Origin: Candidatus Microthrix parvicella Bio17-1
Lineage (GTDB): Bacteria; Actinomycetota; Acidimicrobiia; Acidimicrobiales; Microtrichaceae
Assembly (NCBI RefSeq): GCF_000299415.1
Contig: NZ_AMPG01000011.1
Location: forward strand, 1 to 40,411
Length of the DNA stretch: 40,411 bases
Direction of reading: 5' to 3'
Position numbers and translations under genes: made by a program. Under the pieces are notes generated by a model that saw only the letters and a list, made by a program, of their open reading frames with translations, was not told where the DNA came from and did no database searches. Shown here piece by piece: positions 8,593 to 17,580 of the stretch; positions within the stretch are counted from its first letter, which is position 1, and each line of letters starts with the position of its first letter.

Positions 8593-9594
8593 GTGCAGGT
8601 CATCTATCTCTCGAACCGGCCCGACGTGCTGGCGGTCACGGTTGAAGCGCTTCGTCACGCAGTGAGCGAAGCGTTGGACGTGCTCGTCATCACGCCCACC
8701 GCCACCGGGCTCAGCGGGGTCACCGATCTGATCGAGTCCGAGTTGCTCTCGGTGGCGGAACGTCGGAGCGCGAAGGCGGCCGACCATGGCGGCCGCAACA
8801 CCATGCTCCGCGACCTGGCCATCCGCCGCGGTCCGGTGGCCGAGAAGTTTCTGCTCTCCGACGACGACTACCGCCCGCTGGGTGCCATCCCACCCGACTT
8901 CTGGCAGCGATCGGGCAGGCTCCGCAACTACGTCAGCCACGACCTGGCCCGTTGGCGCCGCCTCAACACCAGTTACGACGGCACCCAGCTGAACACCTGG
9001 TTGGCGCTGGCCCAGTGGGATTGCCCCCACCTGGGGTATGGCTCGCACCTGCCACAGATGATGGTTCGCGATCACTGGATTGAGGCGTTCGACGCATGGG
9101 GCCGGTTGTCCGCGGCCACGGCCGAGGCCGGAAGCCCGATGGGCTGGCAGGTGGACGAATGGTCCCTCCCGCTGAACTGGGGCCGACATGTGCATCCCGC
9201 GGATTATCACGACGCCGAACCGCATCACACCCTGTGCTGGCCCCAATTTCCCTGGGAGTGGAGCCGCGACTATCGGGCACCCCGTTACGACTTTGAGAAC
9301 TTCTACCCCGAGCACTATCGCCCGGGCGGACTCTTCGAAGGGCTCCCGCAGGCTGCGCCGAGCGATCCTGGCGCCGCGGCGGCCACCGCTTTCGAAAAGG
9401 CCCGCCGCTGGCACGAGCTGGAACGGTCGATGGTCGACCTGCGAGTCCCGGACGGCCTGATCACCCCTTGGACCCACAGCGCGCCCAGGCGCACCGCCCT
9501 GAAAGGCCTGCGCCTGGCGAAGTCGGTGCGCTCCTGGACCGGCCTGGCCGCCTCGGGCCGTGACGAAGACCTCACGGAGGACCTGCGACCATGA
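8593..9594 (+). CDS. Putative sugar transferase with DDD motif (Stealth/GT-A-like)
   Basis: 333 aa, GTG start, no clear ribosome-binding site. No family is recognised with certainty. Features include an N-terminal IYLSNRPDVLAVTVEALRHA, an arginine before the core (GGRNTMLRDLA), then AEKFLLSDDDYRPLG, which resembles the metal-binding acidic motif of GT-A and Stealth phosphotransferases. It continues with NYVSHDLARW, YGSHLPQMMVRDHW and a Trp/His/Tyr-rich region (CWPQFPWEWSRDYRAPRYDF). The order of an acidic DDD motif and then a SHLPQ motif recalls Stealth CR3 and CR4. It overlaps the next membrane glycosyltransferase by 4 nt (ATGA) and follows the GT4 gene after 119 nt, so it belongs to the cluster. 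Transferase activity is inference. Confidence 0.6.
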   Translation: MQVIYLSNRPDVLAVTVEALRHAVSEALDVLVITPTATGLSGVTDLIESELLSVAERRSAKAADHGGRNTMLRDLAIRRGPVAEKFLLSDDDYRPLGAIPPDFWQRSGRLRNYVSHDLARWRRLNTSYDGTQLNTWLALAQWDCPHLGYGSHLPQMMVRDHWIEAFDAWGRLSAATAEAGSPMGWQVDEWSLPLNWGRHVHPADYHDAEPHHTLCWPQFPWEWSRDYRAPRYDFENFYPEHYRPGGLFEGLPQAAPSDPGAAAATAFEKARRWHELERSMVDLRVPDGLITPWTHSAPRRTALKGLRLAKSVRSWTGLAASGRDEDLTEDLRP

Positions 9595-11168
9595 ACGAAG
9601 CCAGCGCCGACGTCCGGACATCGGGCGAACCGTCCACCAACAAGCACAGCCCCGTGACCGAGCTGTCTCGTTGGGAGCCGGCCGTCGCCGGCGCCGCGAT
9701 CATCCTCGGCCTTGCGCTGCGCTTCTGGCCGCGTGGCCCGCTGTGGTTGGACGAGGCCCTCTCGGTCAACATCGCCCGGGTTCCCTTCGGCGAGCTGCAG
9801 GCCTACCTCAAACAGGATGGCCACCCGCCCCTGTACTACGCCCTGTTGCACGTTTGGACCGGCACGATGGGCACCTCCACCTTCGCGGTGCGTGCCCTCT
9901 CGATCATCATCTCGTTGGCCGGTTTTCCCCTGACCTGGCTGGTGGCGCGCCGGGCGGGCGGAACCCGGGCAGCGCTGTGGGCCGTGGCCGTGTGGGCGAT
10001 CCTGCCCTACGGAGTCCGCTACAGCACCGAGACACGCATGTACGTGCTGGTCATGGTGCTGGTGTTGGCCGGTTGGTGGTTCCTCGGTCGGCTCTGGTCG
10101 GAACCACGATGGCCGGACGCCGCCGCCCTCGCCGTGATTGCGAGCGTCTTGCTGTGGACCCACTACTGGGCGATGTGGTTGCTGGCCGCCGTTGGTGCTG
10201 CGACCGTGTTGCGTCGGTGGCTGAACCGGGCCCTACCCAACGCCAACCGGGAACTGCTCCTCACCGGAGGTGCCCTCGGGTTGGCCGGCCTGAGCTTTCT
10301 TCCGTGGGTGCCCACCCTGCTGTTCCAGGCCGAGCGCACCGGCACGCCGTGGGGTGCGGTGGAACGACCTACCACCGCAGTGGTCATCACCTTGATCGAC
10401 TTTGCGGGTCAACCGTCGGCCGAGCCCCAGCTGATGACCTACGTGCTCGTCTTCCTCATCGTGGTGGCCCTCGTCGGGCGTACCCGCGGTGACGACCGGT
10501 GGGGGCTGGTCCTGGCAGCACCAGCGCGGCGGCAGGCCATGTGGGCCTTGGCGCTGGCACTCGGCACCCTGCTGATCGGCGCCACCGCTGCCATGGCGAG
10601 CGGCGCCACGTTCGTCAGCCGCTACGCCGCAGTGATCTACCCGCTGGTCGTCGTGCTCATCGGCTGGGGCTTGGCCGCCTGCCCGCCCCGACTTCGAGGA
10701 GTGCTGGGTGCCGTCGTGCTGGCGGGCTCGCTCGCCGGTATCGCCCTGTCGATCAACGTACCCCGCTCCATCTCCGGCACGGCGGCCCAGGTCATCGAAG
10801 CCAAGGCCCCCGACGCGTTGGTGGTGACCTGCCCGGACCAGTTGTCGGTGGCGTTGGGACGCGAACTGCCCGATGGCCAACAGCTGGTGTCCTACCCCGA
10901 CCTCGACTCCGACCCGAGGTTCATCGACTGGGTGGACTACGCCCAACGGGTGAAGGCCGCCGATCCCGCCGAGGTGGCGGACAACGTCTGGACACTCGCC
11001 GACGGTCGTCCGGTGGTGCTGGGATACTCCGACACCTACGACACCCACCGCGAGGCGTGTCCTGCGTTCTTGGCGGCCTTGTCCGAAGGTCATCGCACCG
11101 AAACCCTGTTGTCCAGCACCGGCCAGGACGCCTTCGAAAACATGAGCCTGGTGCGTCTCGATCCATGA
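9591..11168 (+). CDS. GT-C membrane glycosyltransferase (PMT/ArnT-like)
   Basis: 525 aa integral membrane protein. After an N-terminal tail of about 30 residues, the first membrane helix is followed by GPLWLDEALSVNIARVPFGE with the catalytic-type acidic pair D54-E55 in the first outer loop, then DGHPPLYYALLHVW. This layout is typical of GT39/GT83 enzymes, which use polyprenyl-phosphate sugars on the outer membrane face. About ten further hydrophobic segments follow, then a soluble C-terminal domain of about 120 residues that includes the sequence VVTCPDQLSVALGR. ATGA overlap with both neighbours indicates an operon. The acceptor (protein, lipid or glycan) cannot be told. Confidence 0.85.
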   Translation: MNEASADVRTSGEPSTNKHSPVTELSRWEPAVAGAAIILGLALRFWPRGPLWLDEALSVNIARVPFGELQAYLKQDGHPPLYYALLHVWTGTMGTSTFAVRALSIIISLAGFPLTWLVARRAGGTRAALWAVAVWAILPYGVRYSTETRMYVLVMVLVLAGWWFLGRLWSEPRWPDAAALAVIASVLLWTHYWAMWLLAAVGAATVLRRWLNRALPNANRELLLTGGALGLAGLSFLPWVPTLLFQAERTGTPWGAVERPTTAVVITLIDFAGQPSAEPQLMTYVLVFLIVVALVGRTRGDDRWGLVLAAPARRQAMWALALALGTLLIGATAAMASGATFVSRYAAVIYPLVVVLIGWGLAACPPRLRGVLGAVVLAGSLAGIALSINVPRSISGTAAQVIEAKAPDALVVTCPDQLSVALGRELPDGQQLVSYPDLDSDPRFIDWVDYAQRVKAADPAEVADNVWTLADGRPVVLGYSDTYDTHREACPAFLAALSEGHRTETLLSSTGQDAFENMSLVRLDP

Positions 11169-12328
11169 GTGGACCCGACCAGCAACCAACTGCGGGCGCT
11201 CCCGAAACGTCGGGGACTCAGGTCAGCGGTCGGCGAGCCCACGTTCCCGGCCGTTGGTGGTTGACCGTTGTTGGCGCATGGGCGGGCGGGCGCCTGATCG
11301 TGCTCACCAGCGTCATGGTTTCGCCCAGCCTGGCCAAACTCGTTCCATCCGCGATACCCCTCGGGCCGGACCTGCGTTGGAGAGCTTGGGATGCACTCTG
11401 GTACGAGCGAATGCTCACCCTGGGGTGGGGGCACATCGCTCCCGAAAGCTACAGGTTTTTCCCGGGCTACCCGCTTGCCGCTGAACCGCTCTCGCACATC
11501 TTCGGCTCGCTCCTCGCATTGTTTGCAGTCACCTGGCTGACCGCCCTCGCAGGCATAGCCCTCGCCGGTGAGCTCACGAAGCGGGTCACCGGCGATGAGT
11601 CATTGGCGCTGCGGGTGATGATCCTCACCGGCCTCTTTCCAGCCGCAATGGCCTTGGTCCTGCCCTACAGCGAGGGCCTCGCGCTTACGCTGGTGGCCGC
11701 CACCCTGCTGGCCCTGCTGGACCAGCGCTGGGAGTGGGTGGCGGCACTTTCGCTCTTGGCCTCGGTGGTTCGACCGACCGGCGTTCTGCTGGTTGTCCCA
11801 GTGGTAATCGAACTCTGGCGAGCATGGCCCAACGGCACATCACGGAGCCGCGCAGCCATGCTGTCGGCCGTCGCTGCTCCGGTAGTCGGACTGGCAGGAG
11901 TCTTCGCCTGGGTGGGCATCGCCTCCGGCGATTGGGGACTCCCCCTCACCGTCCAACGTCAGATCCGCGGCGGTTTTCTCGACCCTGTTCGGGCGGTGGC
12001 TCAGCTACCCGGCGAGATCCTTGGCGGCAACCTGTCCGACGGAGTGAACCTGCTGTTCGTCGTCGTGCTGGTGGTCGGAGCGATCGGCATGTGGCGTCTG
12101 CCCATGCCAACCTCCTTGCGGGCCTTCGGTGTCGTCACGCTGTTGGTGGCCCTCTCAGCCAACAACATCGACTCGCTGGGGCGCTACGGCATGGTGACCA
12201 CGCCTCTCATTATCGGGCTGTGCGCCTGGCTGGATCGTCGTTGGGCCTACGCGGCCGCCGTCTCGGTCTCGGCTCTTGGTTTGGCAGCCATGACGCTCAC
12301 CTCGCAGTGGGGTCTCGTGGTTCCGTAG
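11165..12328 (+). CDS. GT-C mannosyltransferase, PIG-V-like
   Basis: 387 aa. The chosen ATG overlaps the preceding stop (ATGA). After a hydrophilic N-terminus of about 30 residues there are about nine membrane segments. PIG-V-family marks are RWRAWDALWYERM (about 71-83, with the loop aspartate D76), SYRFFPGYPLAAEPL (about 95-109), a central ALVLPYSEGLALTL and SVVRPTGVLLVVP. PIG-V-type enzymes add mannose from dolichyl or polyprenyl phosphate mannose to lipid-linked glycans. Last gene of the plus-strand glycan operon, with a hairpin just after the stop. Confidence 0.82.
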   Translation: MSGPDQQPTAGAPETSGTQVSGRRAHVPGRWWLTVVGAWAGGRLIVLTSVMVSPSLAKLVPSAIPLGPDLRWRAWDALWYERMLTLGWGHIAPESYRFFPGYPLAAEPLSHIFGSLLALFAVTWLTALAGIALAGELTKRVTGDESLALRVMILTGLFPAAMALVLPYSEGLALTLVAATLLALLDQRWEWVAALSLLASVVRPTGVLLVVPVVIELWRAWPNGTSRSRAAMLSAVAAPVVGLAGVFAWVGIASGDWGLPLTVQRQIRGGFLDPVRAVAQLPGEILGGNLSDGVNLLFVVVLVVGAIGMWRLPMPTSLRAFGVVTLLVALSANNIDSLGRYGMVTTPLIIGLCAWLDRRWAYAAAVSVSALGLAAMTLTSQWGLVVP

Positions 12329-12336
12329 GACCCGAA

Positions 12337-12354
12337 ACCGAGAGATCACTCGGT
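12337..12354. terminator. Shared hairpin between convergent genes
   Basis: ACCGAG-agatca-CTCGGT forms a perfect 6-bp stem with a 6-nt loop between the convergent PIG-V-like and GT-C-like genes, overlapping the stop codon of the minus-strand gene. It has no T-tract on either strand. Its position suggests a weak bidirectional terminator. Confidence 0.45.
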
Positions 12355-14043
12355 GCGTACGGTCACCAGTGTTCCGTTGGGAAGGCTTGAAACGACGCGC
12401 CATTGCTTCGGGACCTCGCGCTTCTCCCCTGAAAAGAGCACGACAGCGAGGTCGCCCGATCCGGGAGCGTCCACCCAGAGCGATTCGGGCACAGCCAACT
12501 GCAACCCCTGGATCGTGGGGTCACCCGACGTCGGATCGACCTCGAGCCCGACCGAAACGTCCACTCCCGATCGGTTAAGTGCAGCGACAAAGCCCATGGC
12601 GAACGAGAACTCCTCGTTCGAGACCCCACCGGGCGACGACTGCGAAACGACGACCCGGCCTCGAGGGCCCAGTGCAGTCTCCGCGGAATCCTTGATGACC
12701 TCGACCGGCCGGGAAAAGGAGTCGGACCTTTCACCTTGTGGTTCGAGCGAACCGGTCCTCATCGACGCAAAAACAACAACTCCGGCGAGGGCGACGACCG
12801 GGACCAGCCTGCCGAGGTTCCACGGGTGGAATCCGACAGCCCAGTCGCCGCCTCGACCCCGCGAGAGCCTCAAGCCACGGAGTGCCAGGTACGACACGGA
12901 CGAAGCGACGATCACTGCCGCCAGGCTCTCGAGGTGGACCGTGTAGTACGCGCGAACCGGTCCCCGCCCCTGGCCCAGCATCACCACGGCGCCGAGCCAC
13001 CCGACGATGGCGATTCCAAGCAGGCGTCTCGCCACCCGTTCGCCGATACGGCCGTTCCCTTCGACCCCGAGGGCCCCTCCGCCTTCCCCCGTGGATGTCC
13101 CCCCCGCGTAGCGGTCCCACAACAGCACCATGCCGACCCCAAGCGGGGCCAGGAGCCACAACGGACGACCATGATCCGCCACACCCTCGTAGACGTTGGT
13201 CGCACCCAGCCAGGCCGGACGTGGTCGAAAAGCTCGCATTCCGGCCTGTATCGCATCGCCGAACCCCGTCTTCGGAATTGGGCCGTTGCGACTGAACCGC
13301 ATGATCTTCCAGACGTTGCCGGAACGCCCTGAGACGAGTTGCTGAACCCCCGGCACCAGCCACAGAAGCAGCGCAGTGCCGGCAGCAGCACCCCAGGCCT
13401 TCCGCAGGTCAGACCGAGCATCGGTTCGCAACTGGCCCAGAGCCAGCACGGTCAGAATCGCCATGCAGGTCCCGACGTTGCCGACGTGTGCTTGGATCAG
13501 AAATGAGGCCACTGCCACGGCGGCCACCGACGACACGACATCTCGATCCCACGCAGCGGCGGCGACGACAACCAGCAGCGGCAGACCCAGGAGTCCCACC
13601 ATCGGATTCCACGGGGAGGTGACGTAGCTCCATCCAGTCAGCGGGGCGAGTAGAACGAAACTCATCGCGACGGCGAAACCAACCCGTCTCCCCCAGGCCC
13701 TCCAAGCGATCCACACTCCCAGGCAGGCGGCGACAGCCGCCAGAGCCGTCATACCAACGAGGTACGCCGCGCTACCGCTCGCTATCAAGCGTGGCCAACT
13801 CATCCACCAAATAAAGAGTGGCCCCGGGTGGCGGAATCCATACTGCGAATAGCTCCCCAAGAACGCCGGCCCGGACCTCACGTCCAGGTCCAGCGCCGCC
13901 CAATCACCCAGGGGGCTTCCGCTGTCCCAGGAGAGGATGCGAATCGCAGCGATCGCGAACGGCAACAGGACCAGGAATCCCACCAGAAAGGGCAGGGATC
14001 GCTCAGCAACGCCATCAAGGCGTTCGGAGAGCCGCCCGATCAT
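12346..14043 (-). CDS. Polytopic GT-C-like membrane protein
   Basis: 565 aa from the ATG at 14043; a TTG further upstream is less likely because the ATG has AGGG at suitable spacing. About eleven hydrophobic segments precede a C-terminal soluble domain of about 140 residues. The N-terminal outer loop reads GSPLGDWAALDLDVRSG, then GSYSQYGFRHPGPLFIWW. Acidic residues after the first helix, followed by a Ser/Tyr-Gly-x-x-HPGP motif, mark a conserved actinobacterial membrane family that I regard as GT-C-like. It converges on the glycan operon and probably acts on the same polymer. Substrate unknown. Confidence 0.75.
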   Translation of the reverse strand: MIGRLSERLDGVAERSLPFLVGFLVLLPFAIAAIRILSWDSGSPLGDWAALDLDVRSGPAFLGSYSQYGFRHPGPLFIWWMSWPRLIASGSAAYLVGMTALAAVAACLGVWIAWRAWGRRVGFAVAMSFVLLAPLTGWSYVTSPWNPMVGLLGLPLLVVVAAAAWDRDVVSSVAAVAVASFLIQAHVGNVGTCMAILTVLALGQLRTDARSDLRKAWGAAAGTALLLWLVPGVQQLVSGRSGNVWKIMRFSRNGPIPKTGFGDAIQAGMRAFRPRPAWLGATNVYEGVADHGRPLWLLAPLGVGMVLLWDRYAGGTSTGEGGGALGVEGNGRIGERVARRLLGIAIVGWLGAVVMLGQGRGPVRAYYTVHLESLAAVIVASSVSYLALRGLRLSRGRGGDWAVGFHPWNLGRLVPVVALAGVVVFASMRTGSLEPQGERSDSFSRPVEVIKDSAETALGPRGRVVVSQSSPGGVSNEEFSFAMGFVAALNRSGVDVSVGLEVDPTSGDPTIQGLQLAVPESLWVDAPGSGDLAVVLFSGEKREVPKQWRVVSSLPNGTLVTVRTE

Positions 14044-14130
14044 TCGCGCCCTCGACCAACCACAAATCCGCTCCAACCTGATGCACGGGTCAGCGATCGT
14101 ATCCCAGTGTTCGTGCGGACCCTCGACGGG

Positions 14131-14994
14131 TCAGTTGGCCGAGTGACCGCTACGCCCAGGGGTGACCCCGACGGCATCTGCTCCGATGATGTCGAGGGCG
14201 GCCACCGCACCGACCACGATCACCGCCGGCGACCGCACCGCCGCACACCCCAGTTCATCCAGGCGGCACCGCACCACCTCCTGCCGGAGGGTGGTCGCTG
14301 CGTGAACCGCCGCCACCGGCGTGTCGCCGGCAAGCCCACCGGCCTGAAGCTCGGCCGCGATCTCCGCTCGGTTGGCCACCCCCATCAGGATGGCGATGGT
14401 GCCGCCGACCTTGGCCATCGCCCGCCAGTCCACCGGCGTCTCGCCGGGACGTCGATGACCGGTCACCACGGTGTAGCTCGGCGACACGCCACGATGGGTC
14501 ACGGGTATGCCCGCCGCTGCCGGCGCCGCCACCGACGACGAAATGCCGGGTACGACCTCCACCTCGATGCCCGCCCGCTGAAGCTCGAGCGCCTCCTCGC
14601 CGCCCCGGCCGAACACGAACGGGTCGCCTCCTTTCAACCGGACCACCATCAGCCCCTGGCGGGCCAGGTGAACCAACGTGGTCGAGATCAGTTCCTGTGG
14701 CGTGGCGCGTCCCGGGCGCTTGCCCACGTCGATGCGTTCGGTGCCCGTCGGGATCAACGCCATCACCCCCGCTCCCACCAGGGCGTCGTGCACCACCACG
14801 TCGGCCTCGGCCAGCAGCCGAGCCGCTCTCAGCGTCAGCAGGCCGGGGTCCCCGGGGCCGGCACCCACCAACGCCACCCGACCCACCGGGGCCGCCTGCC
14901 CGCATCCGGCCCCGCCCTCGATACCGGCCGCGTCCCCGGCACCGGCGCCGGCGCCGGCGCCGGTAACACCGTGGCCAGGGTTCAGCGCGCTCAC
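14131..14994 (-). CDS. cobA: Uroporphyrinogen-III C-methyltransferase
   Basis: 287 aa. This SUMT enzyme uses S-adenosylmethionine to methylate uroporphyrinogen III twice, giving precorrin-2, the precursor of siroheme. Family motifs: VGAGPGDPGLLTLRA, VRLKGGDPFVFGRGGEE, VVPGISSSVAAPAAAGIPVTHRG and VVTGH. The start is GTG at 14994, overlapping the cysI stop by 4 nt (GTGA). The longer open frame is rejected because it would sit inside cysI. The first 40 residues are a low-complexity Gly/Ala/Pro tail with a GAGAGAG run from repeated GGCGCC DNA. There is no fused HemD or ferrochelatase domain. SirC, encoded nearby, supplies the next step. Confidence 0.93.
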   Translation of the reverse strand: MSALNPGHGVTGAGAGAGAGDAAGIEGGAGCGQAAPVGRVALVGAGPGDPGLLTLRAARLLAEADVVVHDALVGAGVMALIPTGTERIDVGKRPGRATPQELISTTLVHLARQGLMVVRLKGGDPFVFGRGGEEALELQRAGIEVEVVPGISSSVAAPAAAGIPVTHRGVSPSYTVVTGHRRPGETPVDWRAMAKVGGTIAILMGVANRAEIAAELQAGGLAGDTPVAAVHAATTLRQEVVRCRLDELGCAAVRSPAVIVVGAVAALDIIGADAVGVTPGRSGHSAN

Positions 14995-16865
14995 GTGCTC
15001 ACCCTGGCTCGGGCCGTGGATCGACGATGGACGGAAGGTTCCGGCAGCCAGGGCTGCATTGCGACCACCCCGACCGAAGCGGCCCAATCGCCAAAGGACA
15101 CCTGATCCTCGGCCGAAACGGCGAATCGCTCCAGCACCGGTCGAACCAGTTCGGGCACGTCGGCAAGGGCCACGTCAGCGCGCAGCAGCACCGCCAAGCG
15201 GCCGCTGCCCCCTCCGACGTACACGTCGTAGGTCCGCTTACTGCGACCCACGACCCCCAGTTCGGCCGAGTATGGCCGGGCACATCCATTGGGGCATCCG
15301 GTCATGTTCACCCGAAGCGGCAGCCCGGTGTTGCCGGTGTCGGCCAGCACCTTCTCCAGCGCATCAACCAGATCGGGCAGGACACGCTCGGACTCCCCAA
15401 GCGCCTGGCCACAGGTAGGAAGGGCGGGGCAGGCAATGGCCAGATTGCGGACTGCTGACTGCTCACTCGCCGTTCGCAGACCGTTCTGGCGCAACAGCGT
15501 CTCAACCCGGTCTCGCTCGGTCACTCCACACAGCAGCAGGTCCTGGCGGGGTGTCACCCGAAGTTCGGTGACCAGACCCGCCTCAACGACCGCCGTGATG
15601 GCCCGGCGTTTGGCGACGTCGAGACGTCCCGATGGAACCGGCACCCCCAGAGTGCCGCTTGGGCTTGCGGAGGATCGTGACGACTTGGCGCTCAGCCGCA
15701 CTGCGACGATGCCCGACGACGCCGGCTCGGAGCTGCCATCCTCCGGTCGGCCCAACGGGTCGTGCCAGCCAAGGTGGGCGTGAGTGCGCCATGGGAGCAG
15801 CCTCACCGGGGGCGCCAACGTGGCGCCAAGACGGTCCTCAAGCTGGCTGCGCAGCCAACCGATCCCACGCTCCTCCAACAGGTACTTCAGTCGCGCTCGG
15901 CTGCGGTCCTGCCGATTGCCGTGGACCCGCTGGGTCTCCACCACGGCGGCGACCAGGTCCACCACCTGTGCCCGGGAAGCCCACGCCAACGGACGGGCCA
16001 CCACCGGGTAGGTGTCATCGGGACGGGCATGACTCATCCCCATTCCACCTCCCGCCAGGACAACGAAACCGGTGAGTTCCCCGGACGTGCCGTTGCTCAG
16101 TGTCGGCACCAGGCCGATGTCGTGGCTGTGGATGTCGACACAGTCGTCGCCAGGCCAGGCCAGGCCGATCTTGAACTTTCGGGGCAGGTAGGCCTCCCCG
16201 TACACCGGTTCCACCTCCGCTACGCCATCGCTCCCCGAAGCGGCCTCCTGCGCGATTGGGCGGGGGGCGGCGGTCGCCGACACCGCCCGCTCGCCGTTGA
16301 CGAACAGATCCCAATATGCGGGGGTCCGTGCCCTGAAGCGGGCCACCAACTCGTCGACCAGCGGACGCAACACGGCAGTTCGTGTCGGATCGGGCAGTGG
16401 GCAGGCCATCACGTTGCGCACGACGTCGCCGCACGCTCCCAGCGTGGTCAGACCGGCCGCGTTCACTTCGCTGACCAGGTCGACAAGTTCACCCTTGGGC
16501 ACCAGGTGGTACTGGACCCCCTGCCGGGTGGTCAGGCGCAACGTGCCGTCACCGACATCGGCCAGGGCATCGAGGGCGGCCCACCCGTGCGGCGAGATGA
16601 CCCCGCCGGGCACCGAGGCCCGCACCATGCACGAATGCGCCGGACCCAACCGGGCCTGGGTGCGGACCTTGCGCAGGTCTCGATCGTCCTGCTGGTAGAT
16701 GCCATGAAACTTCAACAACATGGGGCTGTCGCCCGCGAAGGCGTCACCGCCCGCCTCCACATCGGCAGCGAGTTTGCCCCGGAGGTATCCGCTTTCGCGT
16801 TTGGTGAGTTCGGCCTTGGTGAGTTCGGCCTTGGTGAGTTCCACGCTCAGGTGCTCCGTCGTCAT
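14991..16865 (-). CDS. cysI: Sulfite reductase hemoprotein (ferredoxin type)
   Basis: 624 aa with the duplicated nitrite/sulfite reductase fold. Siroheme/[4Fe-4S] ligands are visible as C479-x5-C485 (ACPALPTCGQ) and C524-x3-C528 (TGCPNGCARP). Other family marks are LRLTTRQGVQYHLV, GDVVRNVMACP, PRKFKIGLAWPGDDC and RVTPRQDLLL. It would reduce sulfite to sulfide with six electrons. Assignment as sulfite rather than nitrite reductase rests on the adjacent cysH. The ATG at 16865 has GGAGG 7 nt upstream and overlaps the cysH stop (ATGA). Oddity: the N-terminus carries a repeated L-T-K-A-E unit encoded by a 15-bp DNA repeat. Confidence 0.92.
   Translation of the reverse strand: MTTEHLSVELTKAELTKAELTKRESGYLRGKLAADVEAGGDAFAGDSPMLLKFHGIYQQDDRDLRKVRTQARLGPAHSCMVRASVPGGVISPHGWAALDALADVGDGTLRLTTRQGVQYHLVPKGELVDLVSEVNAAGLTTLGACGDVVRNVMACPLPDPTRTAVLRPLVDELVARFRARTPAYWDLFVNGERAVSATAAPRPIAQEAASGSDGVAEVEPVYGEAYLPRKFKIGLAWPGDDCVDIHSHDIGLVPTLSNGTSGELTGFVVLAGGGMGMSHARPDDTYPVVARPLAWASRAQVVDLVAAVVETQRVHGNRQDRSRARLKYLLEERGIGWLRSQLEDRLGATLAPPVRLLPWRTHAHLGWHDPLGRPEDGSSEPASSGIVAVRLSAKSSRSSASPSGTLGVPVPSGRLDVAKRRAITAVVEAGLVTELRVTPRQDLLLCGVTERDRVETLLRQNGLRTASEQSAVRNLAIACPALPTCGQALGESERVLPDLVDALEKVLADTGNTGLPLRVNMTGCPNGCARPYSAELGVVGRSKRTYDVYVGGGSGRLAVLLRADVALADVPELVRPVLERFAVSAEDQVSFGDWAASVGVVAMQPWLPEPSVHRRSTARARVST
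16801..16841 (-). repeat. cysI: 15-bp in-frame repeat in the 5' end of cysI
   Basis: Two perfect copies of ttggtgagttcggcc (16801-16815, 16816-16830) and a partial third copy of 11 bases. They encode L-T-K-A-E units near the enzyme's N-terminus, ahead of the first conserved domain. Because the unit is a multiple of three, copy number could change without breaking the frame. Confidence 0.9.
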
Positions 16866-17542
16866 GTCCGGCCTCCGCTGGTCAGGGCAGGTTGGGTTCC
16901 CGGGACCTCCAGATGCAGGCCACATTCGGTTTTGCCCTGACCCGCCCAGCGTCCCGAGCGATCGTCAGCTCCGTCGGCCACCGGCGCGGTGCATGGCCAG
17001 CATCCGATGGAGGGGTAGCCACGGTCAGCCAGTGGGTGGGCCGGAAGGTTGTGCCGAGCCTGATAGCTCTGCACGTGGTCATCGTTCCAGGCGGCCAGCG
17101 GGTTGATCTTGACGACGCCGCGCGTCAGGTCTTCGTGGGCGACCCGAACGTGCGCGCGCGCCGACGAATCGGAGCGTCGAAGGCCGGTGACCCAGGCCGA
17201 CTTGCCGGCAAGCGCTCGATTGAGTGGCTCCACTTTGCGGGCCGCACAGCATGCGTTGGTGTCGTTACGCCAGACATCACGGTCCGTGCCGGGCAACGGG
17301 TGGATGGTTCGAAGGTTCAGGTTGAAGCGACGACGCAGATCGTCGGCGAACCACTCGGTCTCGGCAAACAGGTAGCCGGTGTCCAGCAACACGATGTCGA
17401 CATCGGGGATGGCGCCGGCCACGAGGTGCACCAGGGTGGCGTCGCCAAAGCTGGCGGTCACCACCAAACCGCAACCGAAGCGAGCGTCGGCCCAGCGGAG
17501 AACCTCGGTTGGGTCGTCTGAAGGAGGGGTGTGAAGCGTCAT
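16862..17542 (-). CDS. cysH: APS/PAPS reductase
   Basis: 226 aa. Reduces activated sulfate (APS or PAPS) to sulfite with thioredoxin. The PP-loop-like start is ASFGDATLVHLV; LLDTGYLFAETEWFAD and TIHPLPG follow. Two cysteine pairs, NACCAARKVEPL and GCWPCT, are the [4Fe-4S] ligands typical of the APS-preferring type found in actinobacteria, and the catalytic cysteine lies in KTECGLH near the C-terminus. Start ATG 17542, only a few bases after the predicted transcription start, so the mRNA may be leaderless. First gene of cysH-cysI-cobA, divergent from sirC. Confidence 0.94.
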   Translation of the reverse strand: MTLHTPPSDDPTEVLRWADARFGCGLVVTASFGDATLVHLVAGAIPDVDIVLLDTGYLFAETEWFADDLRRRFNLNLRTIHPLPGTDRDVWRNDTNACCAARKVEPLNRALAGKSAWVTGLRRSDSSARAHVRVAHEDLTRGVVKINPLAAWNDDHVQSYQARHNLPAHPLADRGYPSIGCWPCTAPVADGADDRSGRWAGQGKTECGLHLEVPGTQPALTSGGRT

Positions 17543-17551
17543 GAGGACGCC

Positions 17552-17580
17552 AGTAGATCAAAGTCGACTAATCAGGTCAA
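17552..17580 (-). promoter_or_regulatory. Predicted cysH promoter
   Basis: On the minus strand, TTGACC (17575-17580) and TCTACT (17552-17557) are separated by exactly 17 bp. The -35 matches five of six consensus positions and the -10 four of six. Transcription would begin about 3 nt before the cysH ATG, giving a leaderless or near-leaderless message, which is common in actinobacteria and fits the lack of a ribosome-binding site. Confidence 0.6.

Noticed and set aside
14936-14965. Repeated GGCGCC/GCCGG tract as a regulatory repeat
   Set aside because: It lies inside the cobA coding frame and encodes a Gly-Ala linker; low complexity is enough to explain it.
13828-15105. 425-codon plus-strand frame opposite the GT-C-like gene and cobA
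   Set aside because: It runs antisense across two clear genes and is rich in His, Arg, Gly and Pro, as expected for a shadow frame.
15762-16940. 392-codon plus-strand frame opposite cysI
   Set aside because: Antisense to a well-conserved enzyme; no coherent domain.
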